Below, in pieces: positions 1 through 7,084 of a stretch of DNA of 9,442 bases. Position numbers and translations under genes: made by a program. This DNA comes from Chloroflexia bacterium (GTDB lineage: Bacteria > Chloroflexota > Chloroflexia > Thermomicrobiales > JALYUS01). The stretch is taken from contig JAICIL010000168.1 of NCBI GenBank assembly GCA_025924435.1, positions 1 through 9,442 on the forward strand, in the 5' to 3' direction. The notes below the pieces were generated by a model that ran no database searches, was not told the DNA's origin, and was given only the letters and a program-made list of their open reading frames with translations. The first letter of the stretch is position 1; each line of letters opens with the position of its first letter.

Positions 1-690
1 GATCTCGCCCAGATGGTCGCGCCAGTTTTCGAGCGGGCCGAACTGCTGCAACAGCGCGGTCGCGCTCTTCTCGCCGATCCCCTTGACGCCGGGGATGTTG
101 TCGCTCTTGTCGCCGACGAGCGCCTTGTAGTCCGCGACGAGCGGCGGCGGGAAGCCGTACCGCTCGACCGTCTTCGCCATGTCGTAGATGCGGAAATCGG
201 AGAAGCGGTTCTGCACGCCGGGCAGCACGACGCTCACGCCGTCGTCCGAGACGAGTTGCAGCGTGTCGGTATCGCCCGTGACGATGTACGTCTCGATTCC
301 CTCGCGCGCCGCCACCCGGCCCAGCGTGCCGATCACGTCGTCCGCCTCGTAGCCGGGGATGGCGAAGATCGGGATGCTTAAGGCCTCGACGACCTCGCGG
401 ACGCGATCCTCCTGCTGGCGCAGTTCGTTCGGCATCGGCGGGCGGTGCGCCTTGTAGGTGGCGAGCAGGTTGTCCCGAAAGGAGCCGCCCTTGTCGAAGG
501 CGACGGCGATGTAGGCCGGGGAGAAGGCGCGCAGCGCGTCGAGCATCATCGCGGTGAAGCCGAAGGTGGCGTTGACGAGTTCGCCGGCGGAGGTCGCCAT
601 CGTCTGCGGCAGCGCGTGGAAGGCGCGATAGAGGAGCGCGTGGCCGTCAATGAGCACGATCCGCTCGCGTTTTGTTTCCGTTGTGCCCAT
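1..690 (-). CDS. polA: DNA polymerase I, N-terminal 5'-3' exonuclease (flap nuclease) domain; cut by window edge
   Basis: The reading frame runs without a stop from the ATG at 690 to the window edge, giving 230 residues of an incomplete protein. It is a 5'-3' exonuclease domain that removes RNA primers and 5' flaps during lagging-strand synthesis and repair. Metal-binding acidic motifs are visible in order: LIDGHALLYR (Asp15), AFDK (Asp66), GYEADD (Glu115, Asp117, Asp118), TGDTDTLQL (Asp140, Asp142) and GDKSDNIPGV (Asp194, Asp197). The helix-hairpin-helix segment GVKGIGEKSA starts at about residue 201. The start is supported by an AGGGGAG motif about six bases upstream. The domain opens the protein, as in PolA; a free-standing exonuclease of the same family cannot be excluded because the polymerase part lies outside the window. 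A small hairpin separates it from the DUF151 gene upstream in the same direction. Confidence 0.93.
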   Translation of the reverse strand, partial: MGTTETKRERIVLIDGHALLYRAFHALPQTMATSAGELVNATFGFTAMMLDALRAFSPAYIAVAFDKGGSFRDNLLATYKAHRPPMPNELRQQEDRVREVVEALSIPIFAIPGYEADDVIGTLGRVAAREGIETYIVTGDTDTLQLVSDDGVSVVLPGVQNRFSDFRIYDMAKTVERYGFPPPLVADYKALVGDKSDNIPGVKGIGEKSATALLQQFGPLENWRDHLGEI

Positions 691-715
691 CGCACTCTCC
701 CCTTCATCAGCGAAA

Positions 716-735
716 GGGCGCACCGCTGTGCGCCC
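716..735 (-). other. Perfect GC hairpin upstream of polA
   Basis: GGGCGCAC (716-723) and GTGCGCCC (728-735) form an 8-bp perfect stem with a 4-nt loop in the 82-bp gap between the DUF151 stop and the polA start. On the transcribed minus strand it is followed by only three T residues. It could be a weak terminator or attenuator, or simply a structured leader. The polA Shine-Dalgarno sequence follows shortly downstream. Confidence 0.4.
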
Positions 736-772
736 CGACCGACCTGTTGCGCTCGCCCCCGCGCTCGCGCGA

Positions 773-1297
773 TCAATTTCCTTCTTTATTCTCGTCCGAG
801 AAATCGAGGCTGTTGATGAAATTGCGGAAGGAGGTCAATTTCTCGTCGTCCACGGAGGGCTTCGGTTTCGCGTCCGTGTCGGCCTCCTCCTCGTCCTCGC
901 CGAAGAGGACGCCCGCCTTCTCCAGCACCGTCTCATCCACGAAGATCGGCACCTTCGTCCGCACGGCGAGGGCGATGGCGTCGGACGGGCGGGAATCAAT
1001 CTCGACCTGCCGCCCGGCCGCCTCGATGACGATGGTGGCGTAGAAGACATCGTCCCGCAAACCCGTGACGAGGATGCGCCGGACGCGCCCGCCGAGGTCG
1101 CCGATCATTTTCTTCATGATGTCGTAGGGGAGTGGCCGGGCCGCCTCGACCCCCTGCAACTCCATCGCGATCGCCTCCGCCTCGAAGTGCCCGATCCAGA
1201 TCGGGAGATAGCGCTCGCCCTCCAACTCCTTGAGGATGACGACGCGCTGGTTCGTGACGAGGCTGACGCGGATAGACTCGACGACTGATTCGATCAT
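773..1297 (-). CDS. Bifunctional nuclease family protein (DUF151)
   Basis: The product is a 174-residue protein of the DUF151/BFN family, whose members include the structurally characterised Thermotoga TM0160 and plant bifunctional nucleases. The bacterial role is poorly defined. Hallmarks are the N-terminal strand region IRVSLVTNQRVVILKE (residues 9-24), the LPIWIGHFEAEAIA core (31-44) and RPSDAIALAVR (103-113) followed by PIFVDE (117-122). After the domain, from about residue 133, comes a highly acidic, Lys-rich tail that is probably disordered. I chose the ATG at 1297 because the family domain begins almost at once and a GAAAGG motif lies ten bases upstream. A GTG at 1399 in the same frame has a better AGGAG motif and would add 34 residues that look unlike the family. 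The gene lies between parA and polA in the same orientation, with its own promoter-like sequence. Confidence 0.85.
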   Translation of the reverse strand: MIESVVESIRVSLVTNQRVVILKELEGERYLPIWIGHFEAEAIAMELQGVEAARPLPYDIMKKMIGDLGGRVRRILVTGLRDDVFYATIVIEAAGRQVEIDSRPSDAIALAVRTKVPIFVDETVLEKAGVLFGEDEEEADTDAKPKPSVDDEKLTSFRNFINSLDFSDENKEGN

Positions 1298-1411
1298 GTG
1301 ATGCACGCCTTTCGCGGCATGTTCGGTGTGCAAAATCCCGATCCGGCGCGATGCCGATACATGCGGAAACCCGTCCTCCATGCAGCGAAACCACGCCACG
1401 TCTCTCCTTGG

Positions 1412-1440
1412 ATTGTACCGCCATCACACCGATGGGGCAA
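1412..1440 (-). promoter_or_regulatory. Putative sigma70-type promoter for the DUF151 gene
   Basis: Read on the minus strand, TTGCCC (1435-1440) and TACAAT (1412-1417) are separated by exactly 17 bp. They lie just past the parA stop codon, so transcription would start near 1405. That leaves a leader of about 108 nt before the ATG at 1297. The -10 matches five of six consensus bases, and the -35 matches TTG plus one further base. Confidence 0.5.
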
Positions 1441-1442
1441 CG

Positions 1443-2249
<807 letters not shown>

Positions 2250-2261
2250 ACGCACCGCTTC

Positions 2262-2281
2262 CGAACACCCGTACGAACACC
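2262..2281. repeat. Two CGAACACC direct repeats near the parA transcription start
   Basis: CGAACACC occurs at 2262-2269 and again at 2274-2281, a 12-bp period. On the minus strand this is GGTGTTCG twice, immediately after the predicted parA start site near 2281. The position would suit an operator, but two copies of an 8-mer are weak evidence on their own. Confidence 0.35.
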
Positions 2282-2287
2282 GGCGCG

Positions 2288-2316
2288 AGTGTAGCGCGAT
2301 GGCCGGGCGAACGCAA
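2288..2316 (-). promoter_or_regulatory. Putative parA promoter
   Basis: On the minus strand TTGCGT (2311-2316) and TACACT (2288-2293) are separated by 17 bp. Transcription would begin near 2281 and leave a leader of about 32 nt to the ATG at 2249. The -10 matches four of six consensus bases and the -35 three of six, so this rests mainly on spacing and location. Confidence 0.4.
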
Positions 2317-2323
2317 CGGGGAA

Positions 2324-2438
2324 CCTCACCCCCGGCCCCTCTCACCTGCCCGGAGGTCACCCGCGCGGAGAGGGATGCCTCGCGTGCTGTGTCGTGGCCT
2401 TTCCTCTCCATCGCGTGGAGAGGGGGCCGGGGGTGAGG
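2324..2438. repeat. MITE-like nested inverted repeat (cloverleaf-forming)
   Basis: The outer arms CCTCACCCCCGGCCCC (2324-2339) and its exact complement at 2423-2438 form a 16-bp perfect stem. Inside, CCCTCTC (2337-2343) can pair with GAGAGGG (2368-2374), and CCTCTCCA (2403-2410) pairs with TGGAGAGG (2416-2423) around a 5-nt loop. Together these give a three-armed, cloverleaf-like fold of 115 bp. Arms of the CCTCACCCCCGGCCCCTCTC type are, from memory, a widespread intergenic repeat in GC-rich bacteria. No open reading frame of its own is apparent. It fills the spacer between the divergent parA and gamma-glutamyltransferase genes. Confidence 0.75.
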
Positions 2439-2444
2439 TATACT
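2416..2444 (+). promoter_or_regulatory. Promoter for the gamma-glutamyltransferase gene, -35 inside the repeat
   Basis: TATACT (2439-2444) is a five-of-six -10 element lying directly outside the right arm of the inverted repeat. Seventeen bases upstream, TGGAGA (2416-2421) matches four of six bases of a -35 and lies inside the repeat. A start near 2451 gives a leader of about 34 nt containing the GGGGAG Shine-Dalgarno at 2471-2476. Confidence 0.55.
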
Positions 2445-2484
2445 CGCGCGCACGGACGCTCGCGCATCACGGGGAGAAACGCAT

Positions 2485-4074
2485 ATGAACGGGGTCGTCG
2501 TTGCGCCGCAGCCACGGGCGGCGGAGGTGGGTGCGGAAATCCTGCGGAGCGGGGGGAACGCCTTCGACGCGGCGGTGGCCGCCGCGTTCGTCCAGGCGGC
2601 GACCGATCCGTTCATGTGCGGCATCGGCGGGATCGGCGTCGCCCAGATTTTCGATGCGGCATCGGACGAGCATGTCATCCTCGATTTCGTCGGGCGCGTC
2701 GGCTCCCGCGCGCGGGCCGATCAGTGGGCGAAACTGGCGCGCCGCACCGCCGAGGGCAAGACGTATGTCGAGGGGTGGCGCAACTACCTCGGATACCAGT
2801 CCATCCTCGTCCCCGGAACCGTCGCCGGACTGGCGGCGATCCATGCGCGCGGGCGGATGCCGTGGCGCGACCTCGTCCGGCCCGCGATCCGCATCCTGCG
2901 CGAGGGCTTCCCGCTCTACGAGTACATCACCGAGTATTTCTTCGAGACACATCAATATCCCGTCGGCGAGAACTACCCAACCTTCGCCGAATTCGTCCAC
3001 ACGACGGACGCGATGGCCACTCTCTGGCTGCGCGATGACGGCACGGTGCGCCGCGTCGGTGACCGGCTGACGAACCCGGACTACGCCGACGCGCTGGCAT
3101 GCATCGCCGACGAGGGGCCGGGCGCCTTCTATCGCGGCGAGATTGCCGCGCGGATCATGGCGGATTTCGCCGCGCACGACGCGCTGATCACCGCCGACGA
3201 CCTCGCGGCCTGCACGGCGGTCGTCCGCGCGCCCATCCGGAGCGACTATCGCGGCGCGACCGTCGCGACCAGCCCGCTCGGCGGCGCGACGGTGCTGCAA
3301 ATCCTGAACATCCTCGAAGGCTTCCCCGTCGCGGCGTTGGGCCACAACAGCGCGGAATATCTCCATCTGCTCGCCTCCGCGATGCGCCTCGCCTTCGCCG
3401 AGCGGGACCGGCTATCGGGCGAAGATGGCGATGTGCTGGATGAACTGATCGGCACGCGGCACGCGGCGGAATTGCGCGCCCGCATCGCCGCGACGGACAT
3501 TCCCTCCGAAGAGGCAGTAGGCGTGCCCGGCACGACACATCTCTCGGTGGCGGATCGGGAGGGGAACGCCGTCGCCCTCACGCACACGCTCTCGATGGGT
3601 TCCGGCGTCGTCACGCCCGGCCTCGGCTTCCAGTACAACAACGGCATGTGCACCTTCGACCCGCTGCCCGGCAAGCCGCGCTCCATCGCGCCGGGCAAGC
3701 CGCGCATCACGCCGATGGCGCCGACGTTCGTCCTGCGCGGCGGTCGGCCGGAGATCATCCTCGGCAGCCCCGGCTCGAACGCCATCGTCAACGCGATCGC
3801 GCAGGTGATCGTCAACCGCCTCGATTTCGGCATGACGCCGCTCGAAGCGGTCTCCGCGCCGCGTATCCACTGCGAGGGCGGCCCGGTGCTGACCGAAACG
3901 CGGCTACCCGTCGCGACCGCCCAAGCCCTCGCAGCGCGCGGCCACCGCCTCACGCCCCGGCCGTTCGCCTACGACTCGTTGCAGGGGCGGATTCAACTGA
4001 TCGTCGCGGAGAACGGCGACTGGGTCGGCGCGTCCGATCCGCGCCGGGATGGCGGCACGGCGATCTATGCGTGA
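2485..4074 (+). CDS. Gamma-glutamyltransferase family protein (cytosolic, YwrD-like)
   Basis: A 529-residue Ntn-hydrolase proenzyme of the gamma-glutamyltransferase family, which cleaves or transfers the gamma-glutamyl group of glutathione and related amides. The N-terminal AEVGAEILRSGGNAFDAAVAAAF stretch begins at about residue 13, followed by MCGIGGIG (44-51). The self-cleavage and nucleophile motif TTHLSVAD starts at Thr350, predicting a large subunit of 349 and a small subunit of 180 residues. The oxyanion/binding loop GSPGSNAI is at 427-434. There is no signal peptide, so it is probably cytosolic, like Bacillus YwrD. The usual DFRE arginine motif reads DFVGR (67-71), so the canonical Arg position is Val and Arg71 may substitute; substrate preference is therefore uncertain. 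The ATG at 2485 has GGGGAG eight bases upstream. The gene is followed after 12 bp by a UBP zinc-finger gene, suggesting a two-gene operon. Confidence 0.88.
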   Translation: MNGVVVAPQPRAAEVGAEILRSGGNAFDAAVAAAFVQAATDPFMCGIGGIGVAQIFDAASDEHVILDFVGRVGSRARADQWAKLARRTAEGKTYVEGWRNYLGYQSILVPGTVAGLAAIHARGRMPWRDLVRPAIRILREGFPLYEYITEYFFETHQYPVGENYPTFAEFVHTTDAMATLWLRDDGTVRRVGDRLTNPDYADALACIADEGPGAFYRGEIAARIMADFAAHDALITADDLAACTAVVRAPIRSDYRGATVATSPLGGATVLQILNILEGFPVAALGHNSAEYLHLLASAMRLAFAERDRLSGEDGDVLDELIGTRHAAELRARIAATDIPSEEAVGVPGTTHLSVADREGNAVALTHTLSMGSGVVTPGLGFQYNNGMCTFDPLPGKPRSIAPGKPRITPMAPTFVLRGGRPEIILGSPGSNAIVNAIAQVIVNRLDFGMTPLEAVSAPRIHCEGGPVLTETRLPVATAQALAARGHRLTPRPFAYDSLQGRIQLIVAENGDWVGASDPRRDGGTAIYA

Positions 4075-4086
4075 TTGGAGGGAGCA

Positions 4087-4353
4087 ATGGCGACGACCTG
4101 CACCCACCTCGACCAAATCCGCGATGTCACGCCGAGCGCGAACGGCTGCGAGGAATGCCTGAAGACGGGCGATACGTGGGTCCATCTGCGCATCTGCCGC
4201 ATCTGCGGGCACGTCGGATGTTGCGATTCATCTCCCAATCGTCACGCGACGAAGCATTTCCACGCCACCGGCCACCCGATCATGCAGTCATTCCAGCCCG
4301 GCGAGGACTGGCTCTGGTGCTACGTGGACGAGGTGATGATGCAACCGCGATAG
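4087..4353 (+). CDS. UBP-type zinc finger domain-containing protein
   Basis: An 88-residue protein made almost entirely of one UBP-type zinc finger, the fold used in eukaryotic ubiquitin-specific proteases and HDAC6 to bind a free C-terminal Gly-Gly. Likely metal ligands are Cys5, His7, Cys21, Cys24, Cys37, Cys40, Cys45, and His residues in the HATKHFHATGH segment (53-63). The characteristic order CxH, CxxC, CxxC-x4-C, then spaced His is intact. The function of bacterial stand-alone members is not established. The ATG at 4087 is preferred over an upstream TTG at 4075 because GGAGG (4077-4081) sits five bases before it. It begins 12 bp after the gamma-glutamyltransferase stop, so the two are probably co-transcribed. 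It converges with the NlpC/P60-like gene only 24 bp away, with no obvious U-tract terminator between them. Confidence 0.87.
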   Translation: MATTCTHLDQIRDVTPSANGCEECLKTGDTWVHLRICRICGHVGCCDSSPNRHATKHFHATGHPIMQSFQPGEDWLWCYVDEVMMQPR

Positions 4354-4375
4354 CGGGGAAGATTCCCGTGCCAAT

Positions 4376-4392
4376 CGCTACGGTCCGTAGCG
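4376..4392. other. Short palindrome over the stop codon between convergent genes
   Basis: CGCTACGG (4376-4383) and CCGTAGCG (4385-4392) form an 8-bp perfect palindrome around one base. It includes the TAG stop of the minus-strand gene. There is no T-tract on either side, so it is not a convincing intrinsic terminator, although it lies where two convergent transcripts meet. Confidence 0.3.
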
Positions 4393-5700
4393 CCAGCGGT
4401 AGTAGTGCTGGCCGATGTTGCCCATCTCGACCTTGAAGGCGTCGCTATTGGCGGCGTTGTAGGTGAGCACGCGGCGCTCGAAGACCTGCACGACGATCTG
4501 CCGCTGCGCCCCCGCCACCTTGACGGTCGCCACGAACGGCTCGCTCTTCGCGTAGCCGATCACGCCCAGACCCGTCTTCGTGCGATACGCGGCGAAGGCG
4601 GCGGGCACGTTGTGGCGTGTCGCGCCGTCGTACACGGTCAGAGTGGTATCGGCGGTCGCGGTTTTTCGCACATCGTCGCCGCTCGTCGGGGCGGCTTCCG
4701 AGACGTGCCCCGCCGGGGAGACGCTCGCGGTCACGGTCGTACCGACCTGCGACGGCGTTGCGGCGAGCAATTTCGCCGCGCGGCCACCGAGCGCCGCGTA
4801 CGTGGGACCGGGGGAATCGGGGTCGCCCGCGATGGGGATGGCGGCGGGATCGTGGGGCTGGAAGTCGCCGTCCCCGGTCTGGATCCGGCCGGTGATCAGT
4901 TCGGTGGCGAGCAGACCATTGGTGACCGTGCCCTCCTTCGCGTTCGCCAACTCCATCCGCCCCTTGTCGAAATACTGGACGAGGCGATACCCACCGGACG
5001 CCTCGCCGTACGCTTCCATCTTCGGCGCGACGAGCGACGGCCCCCAGAGGTTGCGCGTCGTCGCCTCGCCCGCGCTCCATTGCTTCTGGAAGGTGCGGGC
5101 GGCGTAGTCAACCGATTCCGGCAATGGCGTGGGCGACGTGGGCGGCGCGGGGCGGCTGACCGATTTGCCCGTGCCGTACCCCGGCCAGTCGGCGCGCGGG
5201 TACGCCCAGCCGAGGAAACGGGAGATGTGATCGTCCCACCACTGGACGCCGTATTGTTTCACCGTGCCGCCGGTCGCGACGCCGACGAAACGATCGTTGC
5301 CGAGGAAGATGCCGACATGTCCGTCGCCGAAGTTGCCGCTGTTCCGGTCGAAGAAGACGATCGCGCCGGGCGGCGCGCGTTGCAGGCCGGCGAGCGTATG
5401 GCGCGCCGGGTCGCCGGATGTGCCGAGCGCGCGGTACATATCGTACGCGGTCGGGTACTGCGCCGTGACGCCGAAGGCGTTCTCGACGAACTGGTCGCAG
5501 AGCGTCACACCATCCTCGATCCAGAGACGGGGCGCGCCCATCTGCTGCGTCGCCCACGACACCGCCTGTTGCAGGCGCGGATCGGCGTCCGGGTTGGACG
5601 CCTCCGCCGCGCCAACCGGTTGGTTCGCGAGCGCGAGCAGGATTGTGAAGAAGAGCAATCGCTGTGTGGACGACACCGTGCACCGACGGAAAAACCACAT
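4378..5700 (-). CDS. Secreted NlpC/P60-like hydrolase with C-terminal Chloroflexota-type module
   Basis: A 440-residue exported protein. A basic N-terminus and hydrophobic core (LLFFTILLALA) end in a likely signal-peptidase site after VGA, near residue 31. The first domain (about 40-170) resembles an NlpC/P60 or CHAP cysteine peptidase. The probable nucleophile is Cys68 in VTLCDQFVENAFG, followed by the GAIVFFDR strand and His128 in GDGHVGIFLG. Such enzymes usually cut peptidoglycan peptides. A Pro/Thr/Ser linker (about 183-195) leads to a long C-terminal region. There the motifs LVQYFDKGRMEL and FERRVLTYNA, and the ending MGNIGQHYYRWRYG, recall a module I associate with secreted Chloroflexota proteins; its role is unknown. 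No start has a clear Shine-Dalgarno. I chose the ATG at 5700, but TTG 5727 (with GGTGGGG upstream) or GTG 5676 is possible. A strong promoter lies about 125 bp upstream. Confidence 0.78.
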   Translation of the reverse strand: MWFFRRCTVSSTQRLLFFTILLALANQPVGAAEASNPDADPRLQQAVSWATQQMGAPRLWIEDGVTLCDQFVENAFGVTAQYPTAYDMYRALGTSGDPARHTLAGLQRAPPGAIVFFDRNSGNFGDGHVGIFLGNDRFVGVATGGTVKQYGVQWWDDHISRFLGWAYPRADWPGYGTGKSVSRPAPPTSPTPLPESVDYAARTFQKQWSAGEATTRNLWGPSLVAPKMEAYGEASGGYRLVQYFDKGRMELANAKEGTVTNGLLATELITGRIQTGDGDFQPHDPAAIPIAGDPDSPGPTYAALGGRAAKLLAATPSQVGTTVTASVSPAGHVSEAAPTSGDDVRKTATADTTLTVYDGATRHNVPAAFAAYRTKTGLGVIGYAKSEPFVATVKVAGAQRQIVVQVFERRVLTYNAANSDAFKVEMGNIGQHYYRWRYGP

Positions 5701-5764
5701 GCCAAAACACGACCGCGAACAGGCCAACCGTTCCCCACCCCCACGAATACGTCAGTCTCCCCGC

Positions 5765-5818
5765 GTCGGAAGTTGCGCGGAAGCCTTCGCATCCGTGCCG
5801 CTGTGAGGCACTCCCGAC
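5765..5818 (-). other. Structured leader, possible three-way junction
   Basis: In the predicted leader of the NlpC/P60-like gene, read on the minus strand, GTCGGGAG (5811-5818) can pair with CTTCCGAC (5765-5772), including one G-U pair. This encloses GTGCC/GGCAC (5807-5811 with 5795-5799) and CGGA/TCCG (5792-5795 with 5778-5781). The arrangement could be a three-way junction. I could not match it to a riboswitch class that I know. Confidence 0.3.
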
Positions 5819-5832
5819 AGATGGAGACCGTT

Positions 5833-5861
5833 ATTACATTGCAGTATATAATATGTGTCAA
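5833..5861 (-). promoter_or_regulatory. Strong sigma70-type promoter for the NlpC/P60-like gene
   Basis: On the minus strand a perfect TTGACA (5856-5861) is followed after exactly 17 bp by TGTAAT (5833-5838), five of six bases of the -10. The spacer is AT-rich (TATTATATA), unusual in this GC-rich sequence. Transcription would start near 5826 and leave a leader of about 125 nt before the ATG at 5700. Confidence 0.75.
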
Positions 5862-5892
5862 GGATACGATAAAATGGGCAGATTACAGATAA

Positions 5893-6801
5893 TTACGACC
5901 AGACGACGAGGGCGATACCGAGGACGGTGAGGAGCGTGCCCATCACGGCGCGCAGGCCGGGCCGCTCGCCGAGCAGCAGCACCGAGAGGGGGAGCGCGAA
6001 CAAGGGGGCCGTCGCGCCGAGCACCGCCGTCCGCCCCGCCCCGGCGATCTTCAGCGCGCCGAGGTAGGCGATGCTGGCGAGGCCGGTGCCGAAGATGCCG
6101 ATGATCGCGAGGAAGAGGAACGTCCGCCCTCCGAACTGCCGGAGCGGGATGTTCGCCCGCCCGCGCGAGGCGACGAGCAGCACGCAGGCGGCGACCGGCA
6201 TGCGGACGAGATTGACGGTGATCGGGTCGGAATGGGTGAGCGCCTTGCTCTGCACGACCGTCGAGAGCGACCAGCAGATCGCCGCGATCAGGCTGAAGGC
6301 GATGCCGATCAGGTTCGTGCGATCCACGGCGACTGGCGCGGGCGCGGCGATGATCCCGACCCGCGCCGCCGACCGTTTCGGAAGGGAGATGAGCAGCACG
6401 CCGACCATCACGACGACCGCGCCGCCGAGCACCTGCGCGCGGATCGGCTCGCCGTTGAGGAGCCAGGCGAAGAAGACGGTGAAGAGCGGGAAGCAGCCGG
6501 AGATCGGCATCGAGCGCGAGACACCGATCAACTTGATTGCGTGGTACTGGAGCGTGTCGCCCGTCACCATGCCGATGCAGACGCCGAGGACGATGTAGAG
6601 GAGGGTGAGCGGCGCCAGTTCGCGGAGCGCGCCGGGATCGCGGACGATCAGGAAGAGGAGGATGAAGAAGGGGATCGTCACGACGCAGCGCCAGAAGTTG
6701 ACCGCCACCGCGCCGAGCCGCGCCGTCTGCATGCGCAGCAGCGTGTTCGAGGTCGCCCAGATGATCGCGGCGATCAGGCCGAGCAGTTCGCCGACGCCCA
6801 C
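5893..6801 (-). CDS. EamA/DMT-family transporter
   Basis: A 302-residue integral membrane protein of the drug/metabolite transporter superfamily, with two EamA repeats of five predicted helices each. The repeats span about residues 4-140 and 163-301, joined by a basic and Pro/Ala-rich linker (141-162). Each repeat ends with the family motif: PLFTVFFAWLLNGEP (105-119) and PLFALPLSVLLLGERP (266-281). Members export or import amino acids, metabolites or drugs, and the substrate cannot be read from sequence. The GTG start at 6801 lies 7 bp after the stop of the BFD-like gene. The likely Shine-Dalgarno GGAAGG (6813-6818) is inside the end of that gene, at a rather long 11-base spacing. It therefore appears to be the last gene of the oxidoreductase operon and may move that enzyme's substrate or product, which is inference from position only. 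Confidence 0.86.
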   Translation of the reverse strand: MGVGELLGLIAAIIWATSNTLLRMQTARLGAVAVNFWRCVVTIPFFILLFLIVRDPGALRELAPLTLLYIVLGVCIGMVTGDTLQYHAIKLIGVSRSMPISGCFPLFTVFFAWLLNGEPIRAQVLGGAVVVMVGVLLISLPKRSAARVGIIAAPAPVAVDRTNLIGIAFSLIAAICWSLSTVVQSKALTHSDPITVNLVRMPVAACVLLVASRGRANIPLRQFGGRTFLFLAIIGIFGTGLASIAYLGALKIAGAGRTAVLGATAPLFALPLSVLLLGERPGLRAVMGTLLTVLGIALVVWS

Positions 6802-6808
6802 GCGTTCG

Positions 6809-7084
6809 TCAACCTTCCCTGTCGGCGAGCACGCCGAGTGTCACGGGTTGCACCGGCGGGCGGGCGGTCATCGGCGCGAGCGCGGCGAGCGGCTGGCCCG
6901 TCTCCGCCGCGACGATGGCGGCGATGGTGTGGGCGCACCAGCGCCCCTGGCACATCCCCATCCCGGCGCGTGTCCGCCGCTTCACGTCGTTGAGCGTCCG
7001 CGCGCCCTCGCCAATCGCCGCCGCGATCTCCGCGCCGGTAATCTCCTCGCAGCGGCAGACGGCCATCTCCGTTGTTTTCGTCAT
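6809..7084 (-). CDS. BFD-like [2Fe-2S]-binding protein, oxidoreductase subunit
   Basis: A 91-residue protein with the bacterioferritin-associated-ferredoxin (BFD) [2Fe-2S] pattern. The four cluster cysteines are Cys10 and Cys12 in VCRCEEITGAEI, and Cys45 and Cys50 in GMCQGRWC. In HcnB-, opine oxidase- and hydroxyproline dehydrogenase-type complexes this domain is commonly fused to the C-terminus of the FAD subunit and carries electrons. Here it is a separate polypeptide. Its ATG at 7084 overlaps the TGA of the FAD-subunit gene by four bases (ATGA), implying translational coupling. The tail after residue 70 is Pro/Ala/Val-rich and lacks recognisable motifs. A frameshift splitting a once-fused gene is possible, but the clean start/stop overlap and intact cysteines favour a genuine two-gene arrangement. 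Confidence 0.88.
   Translation of the reverse strand: MTKTTEMAVCRCEEITGAEIAAAIGEGARTLNDVKRRTRAGMGMCQGRWCAHTIAAIVAAETGQPLAALAPMTARPPVQPVTLGVLADREG

Noticed and set aside
2250..2323. Possible parS site upstream of parA
   Set aside because: No sequence close to the TGTTTCACGTGAAACA palindrome is present; only short direct repeats are seen.
2250..2678. Upstream extension of the parA frame to a 411-residue protein
   Set aside because: The added part would read through the parA promoter and the inverted repeat and bears no resemblance to ParA N-termini.
2467..3366. 299-codon minus-strand frame inside the gamma-glutamyltransferase gene
   Set aside because: It lacks any family motif and mirrors the codon bias of the true gene, whose motifs continue throughout.
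4351..4395. Terminator between the convergent UBP finger and NlpC/P60-like genes
   Set aside because: A palindrome is present, but neither strand shows a T-tract, so an intrinsic terminator is not supported.
4405..5892. Very long plus-strand open frame (495 codons) opposite the NlpC/P60-like gene
   Set aside because: Its composition is Arg/Gly/Val-rich with no recognisable domain. The opposite strand has a signal peptide, catalytic motifs and a matched promoter. Long antisense frames are normal at this GC content.
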